Numbered from the stretch's first letter, positions 6,386-14,997 are shown. The stretch is 39,272 nucleotides of DNA from an uncultured Holdemanella sp. (GCF_934772795.1 NZ_CAKVMR010000015.1:1-39272), one strand, 5' to 3'. The notes: generated by a model from the sequence alone, not told the origin. A program made the numbers and translations.

Positions 6386-7249
6386 TAGATCTTGTATTAC
6401 TTTATAAATATCTTCTTGCATACAAATGGATTGAGATTGAATTTCTTTAGGACACAATATATTTTGTTGATTGATACAAACATAAGTTGCGTTTGGATTA
6501 TGCATCGTCATCTGCATAAATGGATATTTAATAATGGCTGGTGTATTAAAGCCGACCCCTAATTCTAAGAAAACTATTTTTAGATTTTTTCTCGTACGAA
6601 TAAAATCTGCATATCTTTGACTTGCCTTGTGCCATCCTTCATCTTCTACAAATGAATTGTCACATCTAAGATTCATTGTCATGGGTTTACCACAATGTGG
6701 ACATTTTGGGATCAATTCAGTCGGTATCTTCATATCTTTTTGTTTAGAAACCATTTCTAAAATCAAATCTTTATTTTCATACGTTTCATCATGACAAGGT
6801 GTCATACATTGAAACAAGCCATAATCGCCTTGTGTATAGAACAGTCTTTTTTTATCAAAACCCGCCTTTTGAAAACAATGATCCACATTTGTGGTAAGCA
6901 CAAAATAATCTTTATCCTTCACCAAAGAGAATAACGTTTCATATACATCTTTAGGTGCATCCATATAACGATTGATCCATATATATCGACTCCAGTAGGC
7001 CCAATATTCTTCCAATGATTCAAATGGATAAAAACCTCCAGAGTACATGTCTTGAATTTTATATTTTTGTTTAAAATCCGCAAAATACGTATCAAAGCGT
7101 TTACCGCTATATTCAAATCCAGCAGCCACTGATAATCCAGCTCCAGCTCCAATCACAATCGCATCACAATCACTTAACTTCTCTTTTAATTTTTCAATCT
7201 GATCCAAGTAAGTCTGTGTAGATTTGTTTGTCCAAGGATTTAAAAACAT
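6380..7249 (-). CDS. sirTM: Class M sirtuin (SirTM), protein ADP-ribosyltransferase
   Basis: This 289-aa Sir2-fold protein has the NAD-binding GAGAGLS motif (34-40) and TTNVD (119-123). The catalytic His of deacetylating sirtuins (HG) is replaced by Gln140 (TQGD), the hallmark of SirTM enzymes, which transfer ADP-ribose from NAD to proteins instead of deacetylating. A zinc site is formed by Cys148, Cys152, Cys183 and Cys186. The long YPFESLEEYWAYWSR segment also matches this class. An AAGGTGAT ribosome site inside the preceding gene supports the ATG, giving a real 56-base overlap with the macrodomain gene. In staphylococci and streptococci SirTM modifies lipoylated GcvH-L; neither GcvH-L nor LplA2 is encoded in this operon. 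Confidence 0.92.
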   Translation of the reverse strand: MFLNPWTNKSTQTYLDQIEKLKEKLSDCDAIVIGAGAGLSVAAGFEYSGKRFDTYFADFKQKYKIQDMYSGGFYPFESLEEYWAYWSRYIWINRYMDAPKDVYETLFSLVKDKDYFVLTTNVDHCFQKAGFDKKRLFYTQGDYGLFQCMTPCHDETYENKDLILEMVSKQKDMKIPTELIPKCPHCGKPMTMNLRCDNSFVEDEGWHKASQRYADFIRTRKNLKIVFLELGVGFNTPAIIKYPFMQMTMHNPNATYVCINQQNILCPKEIQSQSICMQEDIYKVIQDLK

Positions 7250-7973
7250 TAAATATCACCTTCATTTCACTCGATGTTTTCCTTTTATATTCCTTTACAG
7301 TTTCTATCGCAATTTTTGCTGCCAAATCATTTGGGAAATGAAATTCCCCTGTTGATATACAACAGAATGCGATACTTTTTAAACCCGTCTTTTCAGCTAG
7401 TTCTAAACAACTTGTGTAACAATTTTTTAAGTCCGCTTTATCTTTATCTGTCACAACACCACGAACAATAGGACCTACCGTATGCAAGATATATTGACAT
7501 GGTAAATTATAAGCTGGTGTTATTTTTGCCTTACCCGTTTCTTCTAAAGTTTGTTGTGAAGACATAATTGCATGCATCTTTAAACGAAGTTGTACTCCTG
7601 CATACGTATGAATCGCATTATCAATACATCCATGGTTGGGACAGAAACAGCCAAGCATTTGACTATTAGCTGCATTGACGATCGCATCACATTTTAAAGT
7701 TGTGATATCGCCTTGCCAGACATACAAATTTTTTTGAATTTCATCAAGATCATCAATCGAAACAATCCCTTTTCTTTGAATCTCTTCTTTTAAATATTCA
7801 TCCTGAACGGTAAGAAATTGATTTTTAATGGGTTTAGGAATACGCACATTCATTAAGGCTCTTAATAGTTTCTTTTGATCAAACGCATTCTTAGGTATTG
7901 AAATATCTTCATATTGACTTTCTTCATTCAATAAATATTGAATTAAATATACTCTTCTTTCTTCTTGATTCAT
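7194..7973 (-). CDS. Zinc-type macrodomain ADP-ribosyl hydrolase
   Basis: This 259-aa protein has an N-terminal helical region (about 1-80) and a macrodomain (about 84-255). The domain shows GDITTLKCDAIVNAANSQMLGCF and the zinc-binding signature with Cys109, His114 and Cys116 followed by IDNAIH, typical of the zinc-containing macrodomains that travel with SirTM. In that family the enzyme removes the ADP-ribose placed by SirTM. STGEFHFP (near 206) is the second ligand-binding loop. The start has an AAAGGTG site two bases after the ABC ATPase stop. The last 18 codons overlap the sirtuin gene. Confidence 0.93.
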   Translation of the reverse strand: MNQEERRVYLIQYLLNEESQYEDISIPKNAFDQKKLLRALMNVRIPKPIKNQFLTVQDEYLKEEIQRKGIVSIDDLDEIQKNLYVWQGDITTLKCDAIVNAANSQMLGCFCPNHGCIDNAIHTYAGVQLRLKMHAIMSSQQTLEETGKAKITPAYNLPCQYILHTVGPIVRGVVTDKDKADLKNCYTSCLELAEKTGLKSIAFCCISTGEFHFPNDLAAKIAIETVKEYKRKTSSEMKVIFNVFKSLDKQIYTDLLGSD

Positions 7974-7975
7974 AT

Positions 7976-8770
7976 TTACACCTTTGAAACTGCACTGTAT
8001 TCACAATCACCTAATTGATCATCCGATAAATGACACATGTGTCTTTGGCGATAGACTAGCTGGTTTACATAATCACTTGCAGGATGATTTAAAATATTTT
8101 TTGGTGTATCATACTGTTCAATCTTTCCTTGATTCATAACCAACACCTTTGTACCTAATTTTAAAGCTTCATTGATATCATGCGTCACAAATAAAATCGT
8201 GATTTTTGTCTCCTTATGAATTCGCTTCATTTCTTTTTGTAGCTGTTCTCGTGTAATTTCATCGACCGCCCCAAAAGGTTCGTCCATCAATAATATTGAG
8301 GGGGATGCCGCTAAAGCTCTTGCGATACCCACTCTTTGTTGCTGACCACCCGATAATTCATTCGGATAACGATGCATGATATCTTCATCTAAGCCCACGA
8401 TTTGCATCCATTTGGCTACAGCATCACGCGTCTTAGCTTTATCTTTCTTATTTAATAAATTCGGTACATAAGAAATATTTTGTTCTACATTTAAGTGCGG
8501 AAACAAAACACTTCCCTGAATCGCATAGCCAATGCCTCTTCTTAATTCAATAAGATTCTTTGATTTAATATCTTCATTATTGACAAACACACTTCCACTT
8601 GTAGGTTCAATCAATCCATTCACCATCTTTAATGTCGTTGTTTTACCACATCCACTTGAACCTACAATACTCACAAATTCGCCTTGTTCAATTTTTAGGT
8701 TTAAGTCTTCAATCACAACATTTTCACCATATGCCTTTTTAATATTTCTAAATTCTACAGCTACACTCAC
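7976..8770 (-). CDS. opuCA: Osmoprotectant (glycine betaine/carnitine/choline) ABC transporter, ATP-binding protein
   Basis: This 264-aa ATPase has Walker A GSSGCGKTT, signature LSGGQQQR and Walker B LLMDEPFG followed by AVDEITREQLQ, which is characteristic of the OpuA/OpuC/ProV family. It powers uptake of compatible solutes. It lacks the C-terminal tandem CBS domains that many OpuCA proteins use for ionic-strength sensing, ending about 25 residues after the NBD. The GTG start overlaps the stop of the permease fusion (GTGA), indicating translational coupling. Confidence 0.92.
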   Translation of the reverse strand: MSVAVEFRNIKKAYGENVVIEDLNLKIEQGEFVSIVGSSGCGKTTTLKMVNGLIEPTSGSVFVNNEDIKSKNLIELRRGIGYAIQGSVLFPHLNVEQNISYVPNLLNKKDKAKTRDAVAKWMQIVGLDEDIMHRYPNELSGGQQQRVGIARALAASPSILLMDEPFGAVDEITREQLQKEMKRIHKETKITILFVTHDINEALKLGTKVLVMNQGKIEQYDTPKNILNHPASDYVNQLVYRQRHMCHLSDDQLGDCEYSAVSKV

Positions 8771-10254
8771 TTCAACAACCCCCTATCCTTTAATAATTTC
8801 TTTGCGATATCTCTAGGTTCTTTTTTTAATGTCTCGACTTCATAATTCATTTTCGCCATTTGGGCATCACTAATTGTATTTGTTAATTTATTTAAAACCG
8901 TTTTTAATTCTGGATGTTTCTTTAAGACTTCATTACGAACAACATTTCCACACATATATGAAGGATATAAGTTTTGATCATCCTTTAACACTGTGACATT
9001 TGAAGTTGAAAGCTGACCATCTGTTGTGAATACATTCATAACATCAATTTTTCCTTGGTTGATAGCTTGATATTTTAGTCCAATATCCAAATCCATTGTC
9101 TTTTTAAAGTTCAACCCATACGCATCACATAGTGCATCATATCCATCTTCTCTTTCAAAAAAGTCATACTCTGCTCCAAAAACAAGTTGAGACGAAACTC
9201 TACTTAAATCTGAATATGTTTTTAAGCCATATTGTTCGGCAATTTCTTTTCGTACAACTAAACCGTATGTATCATTAAATCCATACATACCAAGCCAGCT
9301 CATATCATATTTCTTCTGATATTGTTTTTGTAGATCCTCAAATAAGTCTTCCGTATATAAACCCTCTTTTTTTAAGACCATATTCCATCCTGTACCCGTA
9401 TATTCTGGATAGATATCAAATTCTGCACTTTCCATTCCCGGCTGAATATTGGATGTTCCTCCACCTACGCCTTGGGTAATTTCTACATTTAAATTCGTAT
9501 CTTGTTCAATCAATATATCCATCATTTCACCTAAAATATATTGTTCAGTCATAGGCTTTGTCGCAATATGAATCGTTTCTTGTTGTTTATTCAAAAACAT
9601 AGATACAGATAAAGAAAGAATAATCAATACAACGACAAGAATTGAACCTTTCTTCTTTTCTAAACAGCCCAAAATAAAATCAACAAATAGAGCAAGAAGT
9701 GCAATCAATATACTTCCAATCATTGTCATATTCGCATTGTTTGTCGTAATCCCTCGATAGATCGCAACACCAAGTCCTCCAGCACCAATAAAGGATGCGA
9801 TACCGGCAAGCGCAATCGTCATAGTAGCCATACTTCGAATGCCAGAAAGTATCATGGGCATAGAAAGTGGAAGTTTGATTTTATATAGAATTTGATAATC
9901 TGTACTCCCCATGCCTTTGGCAGCTTCAATAATGTTCTCATCCACATTTGTAAGTCCCGTATATGTATTTCGGACCATAGGTAATAAGGCATAAATCGTT
10001 AATATAATAATGGCTGTTGTATTTCCAACGCCTGTAAATGGAATCAAGAATCCTAACATGGAAATGGAAGGAATCGTATAAAGAAAACTAATGACACTCA
10101 ATGCGAATTTACTTGTTTTCTTATATTCGCTAATCAATATCCCAATGAACAATCCAATCACAATCGCTATCAATATAGATACAGCTGATATTTTTATGTG
10201 TTCTACTAGTAAATCGAAAAAGAACTCCTTCTTCTCTAAAAATAATTCAATCAT
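8767..10254 (-). CDS. Osmoprotectant ABC transporter, permease fused to substrate-binding protein
   Basis: This 495-aa fusion has an N-terminal permease half (about 1-215, roughly six membrane helices, EAA-loop region EAAKGMGSTDYQILYKIKLPLSMPMIL). A C-terminal periplasmic-type binding domain (about 228-495) follows, with EYTGTGW and VGGGTSNIQPGMESAEFDIYPEY typical of OpuAC/OpuCC proteins. It is a ProWX/OpuCBC-type architecture for glycine betaine, carnitine or choline. The ATG lies three bases after the stop of the upstream flavin/ferredoxin gene and uses an AAAGGATG site inside that gene. Confidence 0.93.
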   Translation of the reverse strand: MIELFLEKKEFFFDLLVEHIKISAVSILIAIVIGLFIGILISEYKKTSKFALSVISFLYTIPSISMLGFLIPFTGVGNTTAIIILTIYALLPMVRNTYTGLTNVDENIIEAAKGMGSTDYQILYKIKLPLSMPMILSGIRSMATMTIALAGIASFIGAGGLGVAIYRGITTNNANMTMIGSILIALLALFVDFILGCLEKKKGSILVVVLIILSLSVSMFLNKQQETIHIATKPMTEQYILGEMMDILIEQDTNLNVEITQGVGGGTSNIQPGMESAEFDIYPEYTGTGWNMVLKKEGLYTEDLFEDLQKQYQKKYDMSWLGMYGFNDTYGLVVRKEIAEQYGLKTYSDLSRVSSQLVFGAEYDFFEREDGYDALCDAYGLNFKKTMDLDIGLKYQAINQGKIDVMNVFTTDGQLSTSNVTVLKDDQNLYPSYMCGNVVRNEVLKKHPELKTVLNKLTNTISDAQMAKMNYEVETLKKEPRDIAKKLLKDRGLLK

Positions 10255-10257
10255 AAA

Positions 10258-10854
10258 TTACATCCTTTCAATCGCCTGTACGGGACATGTTTCAAAACAT
10301 AAGCCGCAATGTAAACAGTGTTCTTGCTGAATCACAAAATCTTGAATGCAACTTTGTGGACATACTCTTTCACATTTACCACAATGAATACACGCATCGG
10401 ATATTTTGTATCCTTTCTTTTTCACTTCACTACCATGTAAAGAATATACGTTTCGAACAATCGGTTTCACACCTAAATCAAAAAACTCAATTTCTCCATG
10501 ATCAATGCAGAAAGCTTCCAGTACATAACGACTATTATCTGGATACACTTCATTCATCGATAGATTATTTTCAAAGATACGATCCATCCACATCTTTTGA
10601 TCATCTAAACGTTTGGCTTTTCCATTCAAACGCAACATTTGAAACTTAGAATTCATTCCTGTAATTGCGACATTTCCATCAAGCATTAATTGATGATAAA
10701 AGTCTTTCCCTCTTGCCGTACAAAAATATAGCTTTTCATTTTCCACAAGCATGACATCAATCATACGAATTTGTGGAAATCCCTTTTCATCCACACTCGC
10801 AAAAGCACAATCTTTAATTTCTCTTAACATCATTAAACATTTTTCAGCATTCAT
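10258..10854 (-). CDS. FMN-binding split-barrel protein with two C-terminal 4Fe-4S clusters
   Basis: The first ~125 residues form a pyridoxamine-phosphate-oxidase-like split barrel (CAFASVDEKGFPQIRMIDVMLVENEKLYFCTARGKDF), which binds FMN. The last ~60 carry a dicluster ferredoxin (CIHCGKCERVCP and CLHCGLCFETCP). Such fusions are presumed flavin/iron-sulfur oxidoreductases of unknown substrate. I choose the ATG at 10854, which has a GAGGA site 8 bases upstream; a GTG at 10869 lies inside that site. It is the first gene of the operon leading to the transporter, macrodomain and sirtuin, and it lies opposite an HxlR regulator. Confidence 0.88.
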   Translation of the reverse strand: MNAEKCLMMLREIKDCAFASVDEKGFPQIRMIDVMLVENEKLYFCTARGKDFYHQLMLDGNVAITGMNSKFQMLRLNGKAKRLDDQKMWMDRIFENNLSMNEVYPDNSRYVLEAFCIDHGEIEFFDLGVKPIVRNVYSLHGSEVKKKGYKISDACIHCGKCERVCPQSCIQDFVIQQEHCLHCGLCFETCPVQAIERM

Positions 10855-10909
10855 AACCCATGTCCTCACTTTTCGTGTTTATTCTAAGTGTAAAAAGCGC
10901 AAAAAAAAA

Positions 10910-10957
10910 GTACGCACAATATTGTGGCCTAGTTACCACAAGGAAACTTTTGCGTAC
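10910..10957. promoter_or_regulatory. Nested palindrome in the divergent intergenic region (operator candidate)
   Basis: GTACGCA (10910-10916) and TGCGTAC (10951-10957) enclose a second inverted repeat, TTGTGG (10922-10927) with CCACAA (10936-10941). The two palindromes lie between the divergent flavin/ferredoxin operon and hxlR, where an HxlR-type dimer would bind. Binding is inferred. Confidence 0.5.
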
Positions 10958-11031
10958 ATAAAGTTGATTTCTTAAAGTGTAGTATGTTATTTTATTTCTG
11001 TAAGTATCTATTAGATACCATGGAGGCAAAT

Positions 11032-11367
11032 ATGAATGAAATAAATGAACTTCCGGCATGTCCCGTTGAAACGACACTATCCTTAATTGGAGATAAATGG
11101 AAAGTATTAATATTAAGAGATTTAATCACTGGTACAAAACGTTTTGGTGAATTAAAGAAAAGTATTGGCACCGTATCTCAAAAAGTCTTAACCGCTCAAT
11201 TAAGAAACATGGAAGAAAATGGACTTGTACATCGCAAAGTCTATGCCGAAGTGCCTCCTAGAGTGGAATATTCATTGACTGAGCTTGGTCAAAGCTTAAA
11301 ACCTATTCTAGATGCCCTGCAAAACTGGGGCGAAGAATATAAACAAAATCATGAAAAGGCATCCTAG
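11032..11367 (+). CDS. HxlR-family winged-helix transcriptional regulator
   Basis: This is a 111-aa MarR/HxlR-like regulator with the family signature CPVETTLSLIGDKWKVLILRDL, the recognition region RFGELKKSIGTVSQKVLTAQLRNMEENGLV and the beta-wing RKVYAEVPPRVEYSLTELG. The N-terminal Cys (LPACPVE) is the position used for thiol sensing in several family members (for example YodB, HypR), so electrophile or redox sensing is plausible. The start is the ATG at 11032 behind GGAGG; an in-frame ATG at 10984 lacks a ribosome site. It is divergent from the flavin/ferredoxin-transporter-ADP-ribosylation operon, its likely target. Confidence 0.9.
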   Translation: MNEINELPACPVETTLSLIGDKWKVLILRDLITGTKRFGELKKSIGTVSQKVLTAQLRNMEENGLVHRKVYAEVPPRVEYSLTELGQSLKPILDALQNWGEEYKQNHEKAS

Positions 11368-11382
11368 AATGCCTTTTTTATA
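11354..11382 (+). terminator. Terminator of hxlR, overlapping its stop codon
   Basis: The stem AAAAGGCAT/ATGCCTTTT (11354-11362, 11369-11377) has a CCTAGA loop that contains the TAG stop, and is followed by T residues. Confidence 0.85.
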
Positions 11383-11464
11383 TATAACACATCAAGTCGA
11401 GATTCTCTCTAATCTGTCTATATTATAATACGAGTATTTATAAAATATAAAAGAAGCTAAACTC

Positions 11465-12841
11465 TTATACGTTATACCTTCTTCGATCATTACCACTCAT
11501 ATTATAATACTCATATTTACTCTTATACATTCTTTCATCCGCTAATTTAGAAACCGAATGAATTGAATCAAAATCTTGTTCAGTAGACTTGACGACACCA
11601 TATGATACAGACATCGAATTTGAGTACTTACCATGCCAATCCTGAATGGATGAATTAAACACTTGTAGTATGGATTCTAAATCTGTTACGGATTGAGTCA
11701 ATAAAGCCACAAATTCATCTCCACCAATACGGTAGATCTTTCCATAAGAGGCAAACGCAAACTTCATGCAGTTGGCAGCCGCACAAATAAGTTCATCCCC
11801 TGCACTATGTCCAAATGTATCATTGGCTTGTTTTAAACCGTTTAAATCAAATGCGATATAAGCCCATTCTTTATTTAGATCCAACTTTTGAATATCCACT
11901 TCATAAGCACGACGATTCAAACATTTCGTTAATTCATCCATATTTGAAGTATAAATATACTTTTCTTTTTCATACTTCTCCTTTAATACTCTTGAAAGCA
12001 TTAAAACAAGTAAACATGAAGCTAAAGTTAAGTATATTCCGACAATACATATCGCAACAATATTGATTTGAGCATTCATTGACTTAGACATACATACAGC
12101 TACAATATAATCTCCATGTTTCCGTTTTACATATCGATAGCCCTTATGATTAAATCGAGCCGTATTGCCAACCCAAGATGTATCTGTAGCTCCCAAAATC
12201 TTTTTTGTCTTTGCGTCCACCACATAAATTTCCATACCCTTATAAACAGGCATATCGGCAACGACATTAGAAATTTGGTTTCGCTTTAATTCCTTTAATA
12301 GACGCTTTGGCGTAATACCCACTTGAACCATATGCGTTTTAGATTCATTCCAAGTGATCGCATACATCATCTCTTTAGCTTCAGCCGTATTCGGCGTAAC
12401 ATCTTGACATAATGTTAAATCATAATTATTTAACATTTGTTTAAAGAAAGCCATTTGTTCACCTGAATCAAAACTATATCCAAAATATTTAGGTAACGAA
12501 CCCGAATAGATTGTTCCCGTATCATCAATCAAATGAATTTCATCAACAGACATTAATCCTGCAATCTTTTGAAGTTCATCGACATCATATTCTACTTCCG
12601 GCTTGGCATCCACAATATAAGATATGGCCTTAGCACGAACAATATAATCATCTTTTAAAGATTTTACGAATTCACTTTCAATTGACTCATTCTTATCTAT
12701 TACCGCAATCACTCGATCTAATAATACGTTAGATGTCGTTTGCGCATTCTTATCATTCACAAACTGCAATATACAAGTTTCAAGAATCAATGCCACCGCA
12801 ACAATAGTGATTGAAAGTGCTAAAATTTTTCTCTTTCTCAT
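11465..12841 (-). CDS. Membrane-bound diguanylate cyclase (GGDEF) with extracellular sensor domain
   Basis: This 458-aa protein has an N-terminal membrane helix (about 7-26), an extracytoplasmic Cache-like sensor region (about 30-255), a second helix (about 258-283) and a C-terminal GGDEF domain. The active-site motif is RIGGDEF, with FDLNGLKQANDTFGHSAGD upstream, so it should make cyclic-di-GMP from two GTP. The RxxD inhibitory site five residues before GGDEF is absent, suggesting no product inhibition through that site. It lies downstream of thiE's terminator and is probably transcribed alone. The ligand is unknown. Confidence 0.9.
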   Translation of the reverse strand: MRKRKILALSITIVAVALILETCILQFVNDKNAQTTSNVLLDRVIAVIDKNESIESEFVKSLKDDYIVRAKAISYIVDAKPEVEYDVDELQKIAGLMSVDEIHLIDDTGTIYSGSLPKYFGYSFDSGEQMAFFKQMLNNYDLTLCQDVTPNTAEAKEMMYAITWNESKTHMVQVGITPKRLLKELKRNQISNVVADMPVYKGMEIYVVDAKTKKILGATDTSWVGNTARFNHKGYRYVKRKHGDYIVAVCMSKSMNAQINIVAICIVGIYLTLASCLLVLMLSRVLKEKYEKEKYIYTSNMDELTKCLNRRAYEVDIQKLDLNKEWAYIAFDLNGLKQANDTFGHSAGDELICAAANCMKFAFASYGKIYRIGGDEFVALLTQSVTDLESILQVFNSSIQDWHGKYSNSMSVSYGVVKSTEQDFDSIHSVSKLADERMYKSKYEYYNMSGNDRRRYNV

Positions 12842-12867
12842 AATTACTATTTTAGGTTATATTTTAG

Positions 12868-12896
12868 AAAAATAAAAGTGGCATTTTTTATGCCAC
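12868..12896 (-). terminator. Terminator of the thi operon
   Basis: On the minus strand GTGGCAT pairs with ATGCCAC (12878-12884, 12890-12896) around a five-base A loop, followed by TTTTATTTTT. The 5' arm includes the thiE stop codon. Confidence 0.88.
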
Positions 12897-13517
12897 GATT
12901 TTTTGAATCGATTGTTTTAAATCTTCAGCCGCCAACTTTGTATCGTCTTGATCCATAATAGCTGATACCACACAAACACCTTGGATTGGACTCTTTTCTA
13001 AAACCGAAAGATTATCTTTATTTAATCCTCCAATTGCACAAACAGGAATATTGACAGCTGCACAAATATCATTTAATGTTTCAACACTCGTAATCTTTGT
13101 CTTTACATGCGTCTTTGTCGGATATATAGCACCACAACCTAAATAATCAGCACCATCAGCCTCTGCTTTTTTGGCAACCTCAACAGTCTTTGCGGTAGCA
13201 CCAATAATACAATCTTTACCCATGATCTTACGCGCTACAGAAATTGGCATATCTTCATTTCCTAAATGAACACCACATCCTACAGCCATTGCGACATCAA
13301 TACGATCATCAATAATTAATGGAATATTATAGGCATCGGTTATATTTTTAACTTTTAAAGCCAACTCATAATATTCCAAAGTTGACTTATTTTTTTCACG
13401 AAGCTGAATAATGGTTGCCCCACCTAAACATGCCCCTTTTACTTTATTTAAAAATGTTTCTTCATCATACCCATCTGAATTGGTAATAAAATATAATGTA
13501 TAATCTACGTTTTTCAT
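12888..13517 (-). CDS. thiE: Thiamine-phosphate synthase
   Basis: This 209-aa TIM-barrel enzyme joins hydroxymethylpyrimidine pyrophosphate and thiazole phosphate to give thiamine monophosphate. Motifs are IIQLREKN (near 36), IIDDRIDVAMAVGCGVHLGNEDMP (near 70), GATAKTVEVAKKAEADGADYLGCGAIYPTKT (near 108) and a phosphate-binding IGGLN. It overlaps thiM by four bases and is the last gene of the thiW-thiM-thiE salvage operon. Confidence 0.96.
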   Translation of the reverse strand: MKNVDYTLYFITNSDGYDEETFLNKVKGACLGGATIIQLREKNKSTLEYYELALKVKNITDAYNIPLIIDDRIDVAMAVGCGVHLGNEDMPISVARKIMGKDCIIGATAKTVEVAKKAEADGADYLGCGAIYPTKTHVKTKITSVETLNDICAAVNIPVCAIGGLNKDNLSVLEKSPIQGVCVVSAIMDQDDTKLAAEDLKQSIQKIVA

Positions 13518-14284
13518 TCTAACACCTCTATTTTAAACAAAGATTCATCAAAACTTGAAAGCTTATAGATCTCATCCATAAAATGCATATGGAAAGTTCC
13601 CGGACCATTACACTCTGTTTTTTCTGCCGCCACTTCATAATAACAAGTTGCCTTTACACAAGCTGAAAACGGAGAATAACTCGCTAAAAATGTTGCGATT
13701 GCGACATTTAACATACATCCTGTTCCTGTAATTCTTGAAAGCATGTCACAACCATTTGAAATCAAGTATACTTCTTTACCATCTGTAATGACATCTACCT
13801 TACCACTACAAACAACTACACAACCAAGATGTAAAGCCATTTCTTTTAGCCACTTACTACTTTCATAAATATCCTCTTCATCTAAGATATCTGCATCTAC
13901 GCCATGCGCATGACTTGTCATTCCATAAAAAGCTTTACATTCACTGATATTCCCTTTAATAACGGTTGGACAATATAAAGAAACAAGGTCTTTGGCATAA
14001 TCCAATCGAAGTGTAGAACAAGCCACTCCAACTAAATCAAGAATGAATGGAATACCTTTTTCTTTAGCACACTTAGCACTAACCATCATAGATTTAGCTC
14101 TTACATCATCAAAGTTACCTAAGTTCAATGCCAATGCACTTGAATTTGAAGTAATCGATTCCACTTCATCTGGATGACAAGCCATAATAGGCTTTGCCCC
14201 CAAAGCTAATATAATATTTGCACAATCATTAATTGAAATTGGATTTGTGATACAGTGAATTAAATTATTCGTTTGTTTCAACAA
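13514..14284 (-). CDS. thiM: Hydroxyethylthiazole kinase
   Basis: This 256-aa ribokinase-fold enzyme phosphorylates the thiazole alcohol for use by ThiE. It shows the ThiM start VHCITNPISINDCANIILALGAKP (as IHCITNPIS here), LDLVGVACSTLRLDYA and the anion-hole motif RITGTGCMLN near residue 187. Upstream it overlaps thiW by 20 bases. No thiD is in the operon, so the pyrimidine half must come from elsewhere or be phosphorylated by another kinase. Confidence 0.95.
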   Translation of the reverse strand: MLKQTNNLIHCITNPISINDCANIILALGAKPIMACHPDEVESITSNSSALALNLGNFDDVRAKSMMVSAKCAKEKGIPFILDLVGVACSTLRLDYAKDLVSLYCPTVIKGNISECKAFYGMTSHAHGVDADILDEEDIYESSKWLKEMALHLGCVVVCSGKVDVITDGKEVYLISNGCDMLSRITGTGCMLNVAIATFLASYSPFSACVKATCYYEVAAEKTECNGPGTFHMHFMDEIYKLSSFDESLFKIEVLE

Positions 14285-14798
14285 ATTTTTGCACTCCTAA
14301 CTTTCTTTGAATATTTTCTAGAATACCACTACGAGACATTGACTTCAATAGAACATACGCAATACTTCCACCGATGATTGTACCCATTAAAAAACTAGGT
14401 ACATAGAACATCCATGTAAGTCCTGTTCTACCCCATAAGTAAGCCATAACAGGATATGAAATAACAGAACCAATTAAACCAGTACCAATAATTTCACCAA
14501 GTACAGCAGCCCAGATCTTTCCTTTACTAACACGATATAAAATACCAGATAATGCAGCTCCAAAAACGGCTCCCGTTAAAGCCAATGGTGGAATTCCCAT
14601 AACAGCCATTCGAATTAAACCAATCGCTAAAGCGCAAAGAAATGAATACCAAGGCCCCATAAATACGGCCATTGTGATATTGATCAAGTGTGCCATAGGA
14701 CACATTCCTTCCACACGTAAAATTGGTGAAATGACCACTCCAACAGCTACCATCATTGAAAAAAAGACTAAGCTTAATAAGTAATTGTGTTTATTCAT
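14265..14798 (-). CDS. thiW: Thiazole-specific ECF transporter S component ThiW
   Basis: This ~177-aa, highly hydrophobic protein has about five or six membrane segments. It begins LLSLVFFSMMVAVGVVISPILRVEGMCPMAHLINI, the ThiW pattern, with GPWYSFLCALAIGLIRM in the next helix. It is predicted to import the thiazole precursor through the shared ECF module. The start is the ATG at 14798 behind AGGAGGT. An upstream in-frame start at 14849 lies inside the leader RNA. Co-location with thiM, thiE and a TPP riboswitch fits a thiazole salvage route. Confidence 0.93.
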   Translation of the reverse strand: MNKHNYLLSLVFFSMMVAVGVVISPILRVEGMCPMAHLINITMAVFMGPWYSFLCALAIGLIRMAVMGIPPLALTGAVFGAALSGILYRVSKGKIWAAVLGEIIGTGLIGSVISYPVMAYLWGRTGLTWMFYVPSFLMGTIIGGSIAYVLLKSMSRSGILENIQRKLGVQKFVETNE

Positions 14799-14945
14799 AA
14801 TACTACCTCCTACAGATACAGATGGCCTAGAAAACACGCAAAAAACCATCTGTGGTTTCGGTATTAGACAAACAGTCCTCTCTCATCCTGTCCATTCAGG
14901 CTCCCTCGCTTGTTTTCTATACTCTAGGCGCTCCCCTACAGTAAG
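14799..14945 (-). ncRNA. Second structured leader segment between the TPP terminator and thiW
   Basis: No gene is present here, but strong pairings are. GCCTAG (14929-14924) and AAAACA (14916-14911) can pair with TGTTTTCTAGGC (14836-14825), closing a ~100-base domain. Within it CCTG/CAGG and GAC/GUC hairpins form. Alternatively ACAGATGG (14853-14846) pairs with CCATCTGT (14825-14818), close to the thiW ribosome site. A third option is a small AACCA/TGGTT hairpin with a T-run. Mutually exclusive folds suggest regulation. I do not recognise the class. Confidence 0.4.
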
Positions 14946-14954
14946 GCAATAAAA

Positions 14955-14985
14955 TAAAAAGACCTGCAACGTAAAAAGACAGGTC
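14955..14985 (-). terminator. Riboswitch-controlled terminator
   Basis: On the minus strand GACCTG (14985-14980) pairs with CAGGTC (14966-14961) around a 13-base loop, followed by TTTTTATTTT. It lies directly after the TPP aptamer, as expected for the expression platform. Confidence 0.85.
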
Positions 14986-14997
14986 AAAAAAAACATC

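Noticed and set aside
7274..7471. Plus-strand ORF opposite the macrodomain gene
   Set aside because: It has no ribosome site and lies fully within well-supported coding sequence on the other strand.
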